From contig CP148031.1 in the NCBI GenBank assembly GCA_040500365.1, forward strand, positions 2,852,001 through 2,916,000: DNA of 64,000 bases. The letters are read 5' to 3'. This DNA is from Dehalobacter alkaniphilus (GTDB lineage Bacteria > Bacillota > Desulfitobacteriia > Desulfitobacteriales > Syntrophobotulaceae). Below the pieces are notes generated by a model. The model was given only the letters and a program-made list of their open reading frames with translations, searched no databases and was not told the DNA's origin. How positions within the stretch are numbered: the stretch's first letter is position 1; the number at the start of each line of letters is the position of its first letter. The position numbers were made by a program, and so were the translations under genes. Shown here one piece after another: positions 27,732 to 35,874 of this stretch.

Positions 27732-27896
27732 ATGGCAGACAAGAAGAACTTTCCGCTGCGTATCGATCCAAAGCTATTCAGCATTATTGAAGAATGGGCG
27801 TCCGACGAATTCCGGAGCGTCAACGCTCACATTGAATATCTCCTGCGGGAAAGCGTCCGAAAAGCCGGAAGGATTCCTAAAAAAAAATCAGATTGA
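27732..27896 (+). CDS. Small Arc/ribbon-helix-helix-like protein
   Basis: 54 residues. A beta-strand stretch (NFPLRIDPKLFSIIEEWA) is followed by two helices (EFRSVNAHIEYLLRESVRKA) and a basic tail, the plan of Arc-type DNA-binding proteins. GGAGCAGG lies just upstream. It is co-directional with SPFH; its stop codon TGA lies inside the -35 box of the corrinoid operon promoter. It could regulate the operon or act with SPFH; neither is shown. Confidence 0.75.
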   Translation: MADKKNFPLRIDPKLFSIIEEWASDEFRSVNAHIEYLLRESVRKAGRIPKKKSD

Positions 27897-27921
27897 CAAA
27901 AAGTTTCTTCTATGCAATATT
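27893..27921 (+). promoter_or_regulatory. Promoter of the corrinoid operon
   Basis: Consensus -35 TTGACA, 17-nt spacer, -10 AATATT preceded by TGC. It lies just upstream of the riboswitch and overlaps the stop of the small RHH gene. Confidence 0.6.
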
Positions 27922-27954
27922 GTTAGCGTAGGGAAATGAGAAATGAATGATTAA

Positions 27955-28105
27955 TCCCAGGTGCCTCAGGATGAGGAGAATAGGGAAGACCGGGAAACCG
28001 GCGCGGACCCACCACTGTATGCGGAGACGAATTCCGAATGCCACTGGATATGATCTAGGAAGGCCGGGAGGAGAATGACCCGTAAGCCAGGAGACCTGCC
28101 TAGGA
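27955..28105 (+). ncRNA. Cobalamin (B12) riboswitch
   Basis: Class I adenosylcobalamin aptamer read on the plus strand. Seen in order: GAATAGGGAAG, CGCGGACCCACCACTGTA, TGCCACTGGA, and the B12 box GTAAGCCAGGAGACCTGCC, all with the expected spacing. It lies between a good promoter and a terminator hairpin, upstream of btuF. It should shut off the operon when cobalamin is plentiful. Confidence 0.95.
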
Positions 28106-28153
28106 TTGGGAAGATGATGTAATGGTAAGAACACTTCCTTCAATGATTAAACG

Positions 28154-28202
28154 ACTTAGAATGGGAAAGTCTCTTAGAATATAAGAGACTTTTGTTTTGT
28201 TT
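28154..28202 (+). terminator. Riboswitch expression platform / attenuator
   Basis: AAGTCTCTTA and TAAGAGACTT (28167-28192) form a perfect terminator stem followed by TTGTTTTGTTTT. An upstream GACTT (28154) can pair with AAGTC (28167-28171) instead, giving the alternative antiterminator fold. Confidence 0.8.
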
Positions 28203-28236
28203 TGCTAAAAAGAATCGAAACAAAGGAGAAATGATT

Positions 28237-29154
28237 ATGAAGAAGAAACCAATTGCACTGCTGTTGATTCTGCCCCTGGTGCTTACCCTGGCCCTTGGAC
28301 TGGCCACAGGCTGTTCAGCGCAAAATGAGCAAGCCTTGAAGGGAAAAACGTTTACAGACACGATGGGCAGACAGATCACCCTTGACGCGTACCCCCAGAA
28401 AATTATTTCTTTAGCCCCTGCTATTACTGAAATACTTTTTGCCATTGGCCTTGATCAGGAAATTATCGGTGTAACCGATTACTGTGATTATCCCGAGCAA
28501 GCGTTGACTAAAGAAAAAATGGGCGGATTTAAGAACCCGAATCTGGAAACGATTGTCGCTGCCGAGCCCGATATGGTCTTTATTGCAGCCGGCGTGCAGG
28601 AAGATGTCATCAAGAAGCTTGAAGAGCTGAAGGTGACGGTTGTTGTACTCGATGCCGATACGATCGATCAGGTTATCAGCAATATCGAATTGGCCGGTTC
28701 TCTGACCGGTAAGGAAGCAGAAGCCAAGAAAGTCACTGCAGATATGAGAACCAGAATGACAAATATAACCTCCAAACTCAAAGACGTCGCCAAACCGACT
28801 GTATTTGTGGAAATTTGGGACGATCCTCTGATGTCGGCCGGTTCAACCAGTTTTGTCAATAACCTTATCGAAGTTGCCGGAGGCGTTAATATTGCTGCCG
28901 GCAATACTGAAAAATTTTATAATTACAGCATGGAAAGTCTGCTCCAAGCCGATCCAGATTATTATATCATCAATACTCATGCCCATACCCCTGCTGATAT
29001 CCAAAACAGGACCGGCTATGAAGTCTTAAGTGCGGTGAAAAACAACAAGGTATATGCTGTCGACGACAACCTGATCAGCCGCTCAGGCCCAAGAGTCATT
29101 GACGGTCTGGAGCAAATCGCAAAAATTATTCATCCTGAAATTTTTGGAAATTAA
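28237..29154 (+). CDS. btuF: Corrinoid ABC transporter substrate-binding lipoprotein
   Basis: 305 residues from ATG 28237 (AAAGGAG 8 nt upstream; earlier in-frame codons lack spacing). Lipoprotein signal with cleavage before Cys in LGLATGC. TroA-like periplasmic-binding fold with PQKIISLAPAITEILFAIG near the start, typical of BtuF/FecB class III binding proteins. It captures B12 or cobinamide outside the membrane. It is the first gene behind the riboswitch; corrinoid rather than haem or iron-siderophore specificity is inferred from the riboswitch and cbiZ. Confidence 0.9.
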   Translation: MKKKPIALLLILPLVLTLALGLATGCSAQNEQALKGKTFTDTMGRQITLDAYPQKIISLAPAITEILFAIGLDQEIIGVTDYCDYPEQALTKEKMGGFKNPNLETIVAAEPDMVFIAAGVQEDVIKKLEELKVTVVVLDADTIDQVISNIELAGSLTGKEAEAKKVTADMRTRMTNITSKLKDVAKPTVFVEIWDDPLMSAGSTSFVNNLIEVAGGVNIAAGNTEKFYNYSMESLLQADPDYYIINTHAHTPADIQNRTGYEVLSAVKNNKVYAVDDNLISRSGPRVIDGLEQIAKIIHPEIFGN

Positions 29155-29168
29155 CGGTGCTATTAATC

Positions 29169-30218
29169 ATGGATGTTTTAAAAAACCGGAAAAGTTGGAA
29201 GTACCTGCTGATCTGCTTCACCTTGTTTTTGATTGCTGTGGGCATTTTTTGCACAACGGTTGGCTCAGCAGATATTTCGTTTAAAGAAAGCGCCGGAATT
29301 ATCATGAGCAAAGTACCTTTATTGAATCACTGGTTTCATGCTGAAGACTATCCCCATGTCCATCAAACGATTATCTGGTCTCTGCGTGTTCCGCGGATCA
29401 TTCTGGCAGCTTTGGTTGGCGGAGCTCTGGGCGTCATCGGAGGTACCCTGCAGGGTTTTTTCAAAAACCCGATGGCCGATCCTTACGTAATGGGTGTATC
29501 CTCCGGAGCAGGTTTGGGTGCGACGGTCGCCATCATTACCGGAGCAGGCGGTTTCCTGGGCATGATCGAAATTCCTGTTTTCAGTTTTATCGGTGCTTTT
29601 CTGACAACCTGGATCGTCTACTCCCTAGCCAAAGTCGGGAAAAAAGTCGTTGTCACGACACTGCTGCTGGCAGGGGTCGCACTCAGTGCGTTTCTGTCAG
29701 CAGTCATGTCTTTTCTGATGGTTTTGAATACGGATGATATCGATAAAATTTATCTATGGCTCATGGGCAGTTTTGCCAACAAGAGCTGGGAGCATATCCA
29801 ACTTGCCGCGCCGTTTATCATTATTGGCGTGATTGTCTTATTCGCTTTAGCGAAGGAAATGAATGCAATGGTATTCGGCGACAGTACCGCCCAGCATCTT
29901 GGCATCAATCTTGGGAAACTGCAAATTATTCTGCTGATGGCCACCTCCCTGACAACAGCGGGAGCCGTGGCATCCTGCGGCTCCATTGGTTTTGTCGGAC
30001 TAATCGTTCCACATATTGTCAGAATTATGGTCGGTCCGGATCACCGGGTCCTGCTTCCACTCTCCTTTCTTGTGGGTGGGACCTTTTTGGTGATTACCGA
30101 TACGATTGCCAGGACATGCCTGGGCTCACAGGAAATCCCTGTTGGTGTCATCACTGCGCTTTTTGGCGGACCCTTCTTCATCTATCTGCTGAAGAAAAAG
30201 AAAGAGAGAGTAATATAA
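29169..30218 (+). CDS. btuC: Corrinoid ABC transporter permease
   Basis: About 350 residues, FecCD/BtuC family, with ten membrane segments. Motifs PRIILAALVGGALGVIGGTLQ near residue 75 and ASCGSIGFVGLIVPHI facing the ATPase. The start is uncertain: GTG at 29157 or ATG at 29169, both with weak ribosome sites next to the btuF stop, so coupling is likely. The btuD GTG follows at once. Confidence 0.92.
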   Translation: MDVLKNRKSWKYLLICFTLFLIAVGIFCTTVGSADISFKESAGIIMSKVPLLNHWFHAEDYPHVHQTIIWSLRVPRIILAALVGGALGVIGGTLQGFFKNPMADPYVMGVSSGAGLGATVAIITGAGGFLGMIEIPVFSFIGAFLTTWIVYSLAKVGKKVVVTTLLLAGVALSAFLSAVMSFLMVLNTDDIDKIYLWLMGSFANKSWEHIQLAAPFIIIGVIVLFALAKEMNAMVFGDSTAQHLGINLGKLQIILLMATSLTTAGAVASCGSIGFVGLIVPHIVRIMVGPDHRVLLPLSFLVGGTFLVITDTIARTCLGSQEIPVGVITALFGGPFFIYLLKKKKERVI

Positions 30219-31490
30219 GTGGATTCTTCAATCATTGCCAGCAACCTTACATTCGCCTATGGCAGTAAAAATATTCTGGAAGACTTAAGTCTGGAAATCA
30301 GCAAGGGCAGTTTTGTGTCCATCATCGGCCCCAACGGGTCCGGCAAGTCTACCCTGCTGAAAAATATTACCGCAGAAATTACTCCCCAAAAGGGAGTTGT
30401 CCTGCTCGATGATCAGGATATTTTTAAGATTAGGAAAAAAGATCTTGCCAAAACGATTGCAGTGGTCCCCCAGGATACCGGAGGGGATTTTGCTTTTTCT
30501 GTCATGGAGACGGTACTGATGGGCAGAATGCCACATCAAAAGAGATTTGAGGGCGATTCTGAAAAGGATATGGAGATTGCTCAATGGGCGATGGAACTGA
30601 CAAACGTTTGGCATCTGAGGGACCGTTCTGTGAACGAACTAAGCGGAGGCGAGCGGCAAAGGGTCATTGTGGCGAGAGCCTTAACTCAGGAACCCAAAGT
30701 GCTGCTGCTCGATGAACCCACCTCTCATTTAGATATCCAGCACCAATACGAATTACTGGAGCTTCTGGATCGTTTGAATAAGACCAAAGGCCTGACGGTG
30801 ATTACTGTTTTGCACGATCTTAACCTTGCTGCCCAGTTCAGCCATAAAATCATTCTTCTCGATAAAGGAAGAATTGTGGCTTATGGCAGTCCTGTTGAAG
30901 TGCTGACGGCCCAGAAGATCCGGGACAGCTACCATATCGAAGTTGCGATTACTACTAATGAAATCACCGGACGCTTTAATATTATTCCGTTAAGTAAAAA
31001 GAAGGACCGGAGTGAGGCTGCCAGGGATGTACGTATCCATTTACTCTGCGGCGGCGGAAGCGGTGTCTATCTGATGGAACAGTTGGTTCAAGCCGGTTAT
31101 CAGGTGAGCTGCGGCGTCCTGAATATTGGAGATTCGGACTGGAAAAAAGCCAAAGAGCTTGGCATTGCCGTTTCCGAAGAAGCTCCTTTTGCCCCCATCT
31201 CCGCCGAAGCCTTTAACATGAACGAAGAGCTTCTAAATGAAGCAGACCTGATCATTGTTTTGTCTGTCCCTTTCGGGTACGGGAACATCGTCAATTTAGA
31301 ACAGGTTTCCGTGGCCTTACACCTTAAAAACAAAAAAGTAATGATTGTGGAAACTGAATCAGAACAGTGGGATTACACAGGAGATTTTACCGGTGGCAAA
31401 GCTGACAGCCTTCTTGCCGACATGATACAGCACGGCGCAGAGAAGTTCGGCAGTATCCGGGAACTATTAGGTAGGATCGGAGGAAAATGA
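30219..31490 (+). CDS. btuD: Corrinoid ABC transporter ATPase with extra C-terminal domain
   Basis: 423 residues against about 255-270 for ordinary BtuD/FecE. The first about 255 residues form a complete ABC ATPase: Walker A GPNGSGKST, signature LSGGERQR, Walker B LLLDEPTSHLD, H-loop His in VLHDLN. Residues about 265-423 are a separate alpha/beta domain starting VRIHLLCGGGSGVYLMEQL, with nucleotide-binding-like glycines, no Walker motif, and a helical end. It starts with GTG right after the btuC stop. The extra domain may sense or handle the corrinoid or a nucleotide; this is unproven. Confidence 0.88.
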   Translation: MDSSIIASNLTFAYGSKNILEDLSLEISKGSFVSIIGPNGSGKSTLLKNITAEITPQKGVVLLDDQDIFKIRKKDLAKTIAVVPQDTGGDFAFSVMETVLMGRMPHQKRFEGDSEKDMEIAQWAMELTNVWHLRDRSVNELSGGERQRVIVARALTQEPKVLLLDEPTSHLDIQHQYELLELLDRLNKTKGLTVITVLHDLNLAAQFSHKIILLDKGRIVAYGSPVEVLTAQKIRDSYHIEVAITTNEITGRFNIIPLSKKKDRSEAARDVRIHLLCGGGSGVYLMEQLVQAGYQVSCGVLNIGDSDWKKAKELGIAVSEEAPFAPISAEAFNMNEELLNEADLIIVLSVPFGYGNIVNLEQVSVALHLKNKKVMIVETESEQWDYTGDFTGGKADSLLADMIQHGAEKFGSIRELLGRIGGK

Positions 31491-31491
31491 T

Positions 31492-32688
31492 TTGCTTCTG
31501 TGGACTTACGAAACAGGTGATACTGTTGAGTGCTATAAAGACAGTATCATTATTTCTTTCAAGGATGACCGCAAGGTCCTGAGTACCGCCCATTTAAACG
31601 GTGGTTACCGCGAAAACCTGAAATTTGTTTTTAACCATGATATTAATTCCGGGATGGGTTTGACGTGTGACATCACTCCAGCCGTCTATGAGGAACATAT
31701 GAAGCTGATTGCCACGAAATTGGGTCTTGATCCTGAAGCCTCCGCAGGCCTTCTGACGGCTGCTGCCATGAATAATGTGGCTATTCGGACAGCAAGCTAC
31801 GAAGATCTGACCGTCACCGCAGTGGTAACTGGCGGCGTCGAAATGAATGGCGGCCGGATCGGTGATCCAGCTTTCTTCCATGAACGGCAGGGGGAAACGG
31901 TAAACATTCCGGCTGGAACGATTAATATTCTGCTGTATATCAATGCCGATCTTCCGGAAGAGACCCTGACCCGAGCGCTTGTGACCTGTACAGAAGCCAA
32001 AACGGCTGCCCTGCAGGAGCTTATGGCCGGCAGCTGTTATTCCAGAGGCATCGCCACAGGATCAGGCACAGACGGGACGGTCATCATCTGCAACAGCAAG
32101 TCTGGCTCCCGGCTTTTCTATGCCGGCAAACACAGCAAATTGGGAGAACTGATTGGAATTACCGTCAAACAGGCTGTGAAGGAGGCTCTTTTCCTGCAGA
32201 CCGGCCTTTGTCCGGAATACCAGTTCAGTCTGCTGAACCGCCTGAAAAGATTCGGTATCAATGAAGAAACCCTATGGCAGGAATACCAGAAGGGCATCGG
32301 TTTCCTGGAATGTCAGGAATCTACGTCTCGAACGGGAGTTCCGAATCAAGCGGAATCGAGAAAACTGGGATCGCTGGATAAGCAAAAGTTCCTGAACAGG
32401 TTAATAAAGATAGAATGCAAAGAGGAACTGGTGGTCCTCGCTACGCTCTATGTCCATCTGATGGATCAATTGGACTGGCAGTTATTATCACCTGCCCAGG
32501 CTGCCTCCGAAGGGAAAATCATCATTGAACGTCTCAAGAGAAGTTATGATTTACCGGATGATTTCCTGCATGATCCTTTGAATGATTTCTTAATTTTCTG
32601 CAGCTCCGTTGACGCTGCCATAATGGAAATGTCCCATTGCTTTGCAGCGCTGACAGTAAGGATCATTGCTGCAGCGAAGTTCGACTAG
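31492..32688 (+). CDS. cbiZ: Adenosylcobinamide amidohydrolase with C-terminal extension
   Basis: CbiZ hydrolyses adenosylcobinamide to adenosylcobyric acid so salvaged corrinoids can be rebuilt. TTG start at 31492, 8 nt after GGAGG, 1 nt after the btuD stop. Residues about 1-225 match CbiZ: GGYRENLKFVFNHD, TAAAMNNVAIRTASYEDL, GIATGSGTDGTVI. Residues about 235-398 are a mostly helical extension not part of the usual family. It is last in the riboswitch-controlled operon and convergent with clpX. Confidence 0.9.
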   Translation: MLLWTYETGDTVECYKDSIIISFKDDRKVLSTAHLNGGYRENLKFVFNHDINSGMGLTCDITPAVYEEHMKLIATKLGLDPEASAGLLTAAAMNNVAIRTASYEDLTVTAVVTGGVEMNGGRIGDPAFFHERQGETVNIPAGTINILLYINADLPEETLTRALVTCTEAKTAALQELMAGSCYSRGIATGSGTDGTVIICNSKSGSRLFYAGKHSKLGELIGITVKQAVKEALFLQTGLCPEYQFSLLNRLKRFGINEETLWQEYQKGIGFLECQESTSRTGVPNQAESRKLGSLDKQKFLNRLIKIECKEELVVLATLYVHLMDQLDWQLLSPAQAASEGKIIIERLKRSYDLPDDFLHDPLNDFLIFCSSVDAAIMEMSHCFAALTVRIIAAAKFD

Positions 32689-32767
32689 AACAGTATCCTC
32701 AAATTGTTGTTTTTTCATTTTGTATATTACATTACCATTATGTGAGGGTAAGTCTGTGAGCCACAAT

Positions 32768-32841
32768 ACCGCTCTTCGGCTATTGCGCCATCCATGGCGC
32801 AATAGCCGAAGAGCGGTTAGGGTACATGACGTAAACCCTAA
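32768..32841. repeat. Perfect 24-bp-arm palindrome plus second hairpin
   Basis: Arms 32768-32791 and 32794-32817 are exact reverse complements with a 2-nt loop. Immediately after, TTAGGGT (32817-32823) pairs with ACCCTAA (32835-32841). It lies in the 221-nt gap between convergent cbiZ and clpX. No clear T-run follows, so a simple terminator is doubtful. The centre CCATCCATGG resembles the other repeats in this window. Confidence 0.8.
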
Positions 32842-32909
32842 GTTTACAAAAAATACTGCCAATAGCATAAAACTATTAACAGTATCTCATAGGTTTAGAT
32901 TTATTCTGT

Positions 32910-34163
32910 TTAAGCTGATTCTTCCTTCTTGTTGTCCACCGTGATAAGCTCAGGCTCAATCCGCTGAAGGATTGTATCCTTGGTAACGATGCACTTGGTG
33001 ACATCCGAGCGGGTTGGAATATCATACATTACATTCAGCATGATTTCTTCCATAATCGCCCTGAGGCCCCTCGCTCCCGTATTACGGCGAATCGCTTCTT
33101 CAGCAATGGCTTTAAGCGCATCTTCTTTGAATTCCAGCCCTACGCCGTCTATTTCCAGCAGTTTTTCATACTGTTTGACCAAGGCGTTTTTGGGCTGGGT
33201 CAAAATGCTGACCAGCGCATCCTGATCCAGAGCATCCAAGGTGACAATGACAGGAAGTCTTCCGACAAACTCGGGGATTAATCCGTATTTTAAGAGGTCT
33301 ACCGGCAGGATCTGCCTTAAGAATTCCCCGACGTTCTTTTCATTTTTCTTTTGAATTTCCGCCCCAAAACCCATCACTTTCTTGCCGATACGGTTTTGAA
33401 TCAGTTTGTCAATACCATCAAAAGCCCCGCCAACAATGAACAGGATATTCGTGGTATCGAGCTGGATAAATTCCTGGTGGGGATGCTTTCGTCCTCCCTG
33501 TGGAGGAACACTGGCTACTGTGCCTTCCAGAATTTTGAGCAGTGCCTGCTGGACACCCTCACCTGATACATCCCTGGTAATGGATGGATTCTCAGATTTC
33601 CGGGCAATCTTATCGATTTCATCAATATAGATGATCCCTCGCTCTGCCCTCTCAATATCATAATCAGCAGCTTGAATCAGTTTGAGGAGAATATTCTCGA
33701 CATCTTCTCCGACATAGCCAGCTTCCGTCAGTGAGGTTGCATCCGCTATAGCAAATGGAACATTAAGAACTTTAGCCAGTGTAGAAGCAAGCAGCGTCTT
33801 ACCGGAACCTGTTGGACCGAGCATAATGATATTGGATTTCTGAAGTTCGACATCATCGACCTTCATGCCAATGCTGATACGCTTGTAATGGTTATAAACT
33901 GCAACAGATAATGCTTTTTTTGCTTCGTCCTGACCGACAACGTATTGATCAAGAATACTTCTGATTTCTTTTGGTTTAGGTATCTCTCCAATTTCTGAAC
34001 CTACATCATCCTGGAGCTCCTCTTCTATGATTTCATTACAGAGCTCGATGCATTCATCACAAATGTATACCCCGGGACCTGCTACCAGTTTCTTGACCTG
34101 TTCCTGTGTTTTACCGCAAAAGGAACACTTCAGTTGATTCTTCTCATCGTTAAACTTTGCCAT
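32910..34163 (-). CDS. clpX: ATP-dependent unfoldase ClpX
   Basis: 417 residues: N-terminal four-Cys zinc domain (CSFCGKTQEQV..CDEC), AAA+ Walker A GPTGSGKT, Walker B IYIDEIDKI, sensor 2 GARGLRAIME. The loop that docks on ClpP is kept as VMGFGAEIQ (MGF in place of IGF), so it should still work with ClpP. Yet clpP is not beside it: tig lies 50 nt upstream. The btu-cbiZ/SPFH block separates it from lonB. Confidence 0.97.
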   Translation of the reverse strand: MAKFNDEKNQLKCSFCGKTQEQVKKLVAGPGVYICDECIELCNEIIEEELQDDVGSEIGEIPKPKEIRSILDQYVVGQDEAKKALSVAVYNHYKRISIGMKVDDVELQKSNIIMLGPTGSGKTLLASTLAKVLNVPFAIADATSLTEAGYVGEDVENILLKLIQAADYDIERAERGIIYIDEIDKIARKSENPSITRDVSGEGVQQALLKILEGTVASVPPQGGRKHPHQEFIQLDTTNILFIVGGAFDGIDKLIQNRIGKKVMGFGAEIQKKNEKNVGEFLRQILPVDLLKYGLIPEFVGRLPVIVTLDALDQDALVSILTQPKNALVKQYEKLLEIDGVGLEFKEDALKAIAEEAIRRNTGARGLRAIMEEIMLNVMYDIPTRSDVTKCIVTKDTILQRIEPELITVDNKKEESA

Positions 34164-34213
34164 ATGCTCACCCCTTTACTGAGAATTCCCTTATCATTGT
34201 CGCAATAACTATC

Positions 34214-35563
34214 TTATTCATTTTCCTCCGCAACATTACTCTCTGAATCCGTGTTCTGTGCTGCGGCACTTTCCTGCCCTGCTCCATTGTTCTTGACCAG
34301 GAAATCAACGGTATGCTCTGATGTTAAACTCATTTTGAACATCTGCATCTCGCCGCGAGCTTCAAGAGCTGACTTCAGTTCTTCAGCTGTCCTGCCATAC
34401 TGCATAGCCATTCTATTAATCTCGGATTCAATTTCTTCATCGGTAACCGTAATTCCTTCTTTTTCCGCAATTGCTTCGAGGACAAGTTCAGTTTTTAGTC
34501 CATCAGTTGCCTGTTGGCTGAAGGATTCGCGAAGCGCTTCTCTGCTGGTATTGACATACTGGCAATACTGCTCCATGGAAATCCCCTGATAGGACATGTT
34601 CTGCTGCAGGTCTTCCATTAACGCATCAATGCGCTCCTGTTTCATTCCTTCAGGAATTTCACAGACTGCGTTTTCAGCGACCTTCTTAATAACTTCGGTC
34701 TTATATTCATTGTCACGTCTGCTTTCTGCAGCTGAAATCATCTTTTCTCTAATATCCTGCTTCAATTCTTCCAACGTGTCAAATTCGCTGACGTCTTTGG
34801 CAAACTCGTCATCCAGAGCAGCCAGTTCTTTTCTCTTAATACCGTTGATCTTGACTTTAAACATGGCATCTTTTCCAGAGAGCTCTTCGCTGTGATAGCC
34901 TTCCGGGAACTTGACATTGATTTCGAGTTCCTGACCATTCTTAGAACCTTTTATTTGTTCCTCAAATCCGGGGATAAAAGTGCCGGAACCAATGGTTAAC
35001 TCGTGATTCTCACCTTTTCCTCCTTCAAACGGCACATCACCCAGGAATCCTTCAAAGTCAATCGTGACGATATCCTGGTCAATGATTTCTCCGTCTTCAA
35101 CCGGAATAAGTTTAGCATGTCTGTTTTGACGGCGTTCCAGTTCTTCGGCCACCTGCTCGTCTGTAACCTCAACAGCCTGTTTTTCGATGCCAAGACCCTT
35201 ATATTCTCCCAGCTCTACATCAGGTTTGGTCTCTACTGTAACTTTATAAATGAAATCTTTATCTGCCTCAAATTGGACAACCTGTATAGCCGGTCTGGAA
35301 ACAGGCGTAATGGAATGCTCTTTAAAGGCTTCAAATAAAGCCGGGTAAGAGACCTGCTCCATCACTTCATTTTTCACAGCGTCTTTATCAACATACCTTT
35401 CTATTATATGCTTGGGGGCTTTTCCTTTGCGAAAACCTGGTATGCTGAGTCCCTGGCTAGCTCTTTTCATCACCCGGTCAAAAGCTGCAGAAACCTCTTC
35501 AACCCCAACCGTAATTTCCATTTCGTAGATGTTATTGTTCTTCTTTTCGATCTTGACAGACAT
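34214..35563 (-). CDS. tig: Trigger factor
   Basis: Ribosome-bound chaperone with peptidyl-prolyl isomerase activity. 449 residues: N-terminal ribosome-binding domain with signature GFRKGKAPK (about 43-51), a PPIase domain (about 150-245; IDFEGFLGDVPFEGG), and a long helical C-terminal domain ending in an acidic tail. GGAGG lies 7 nt before the ATG. It is the first gene of tig-clpX on the minus strand. Confidence 0.97.
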   Translation of the reverse strand: MSVKIEKKNNNIYEMEITVGVEEVSAAFDRVMKRASQGLSIPGFRKGKAPKHIIERYVDKDAVKNEVMEQVSYPALFEAFKEHSITPVSRPAIQVVQFEADKDFIYKVTVETKPDVELGEYKGLGIEKQAVEVTDEQVAEELERRQNRHAKLIPVEDGEIIDQDIVTIDFEGFLGDVPFEGGKGENHELTIGSGTFIPGFEEQIKGSKNGQELEINVKFPEGYHSEELSGKDAMFKVKINGIKRKELAALDDEFAKDVSEFDTLEELKQDIREKMISAAESRRDNEYKTEVIKKVAENAVCEIPEGMKQERIDALMEDLQQNMSYQGISMEQYCQYVNTSREALRESFSQQATDGLKTELVLEAIAEKEGITVTDEEIESEINRMAMQYGRTAEELKSALEARGEMQMFKMSLTSEHTVDFLVKNNGAGQESAAAQNTDSESNVAEENE

Positions 35564-35874
35564 GTCCGCTCCTCCTTGGAATTTAACCTTACATTATTTT
35601 TTATATTTAAATAGTATCAACATTTCACACCAGGATATTCTGCCCTTTTTCAAAAAAATGCAAACCTAGCTTAAGCGTAAATCCCTGGAAAAAAGCAATA
35701 ATCTCAGAAAGAGGAAACATCCGTTTCCCCTTTCCAGTAAACCTGATATCGACCAGTTAATATTATCAGAAGTTTTTCAAAGAATCAAGGAAAACGCTTG
35801 ATATTCTGTTTAAATCTACTACCTTGTTAACCCTAATTTTGGAATATAATGGCGAGCCAATTTCTTGCCGGGTA
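35564..35874. other. Intergenic region tig / glycosyltransferase
   Basis: 311 nt without a credible gene. It is AT-rich near tig, presumably its promoter, though I find no clean pair of boxes. GGAAAC-4nt-GTTTCC at about 35713-35728, with TCTTTCT on the minus strand, is a weak terminator candidate for the glycosyltransferase gene upstream. Confidence 0.4.

Noticed and set aside
34164..34213. Degenerate clpP remnant between tig and clpX
   Set aside because: The gap is only 50 nt and shows no ClpP coding trace.
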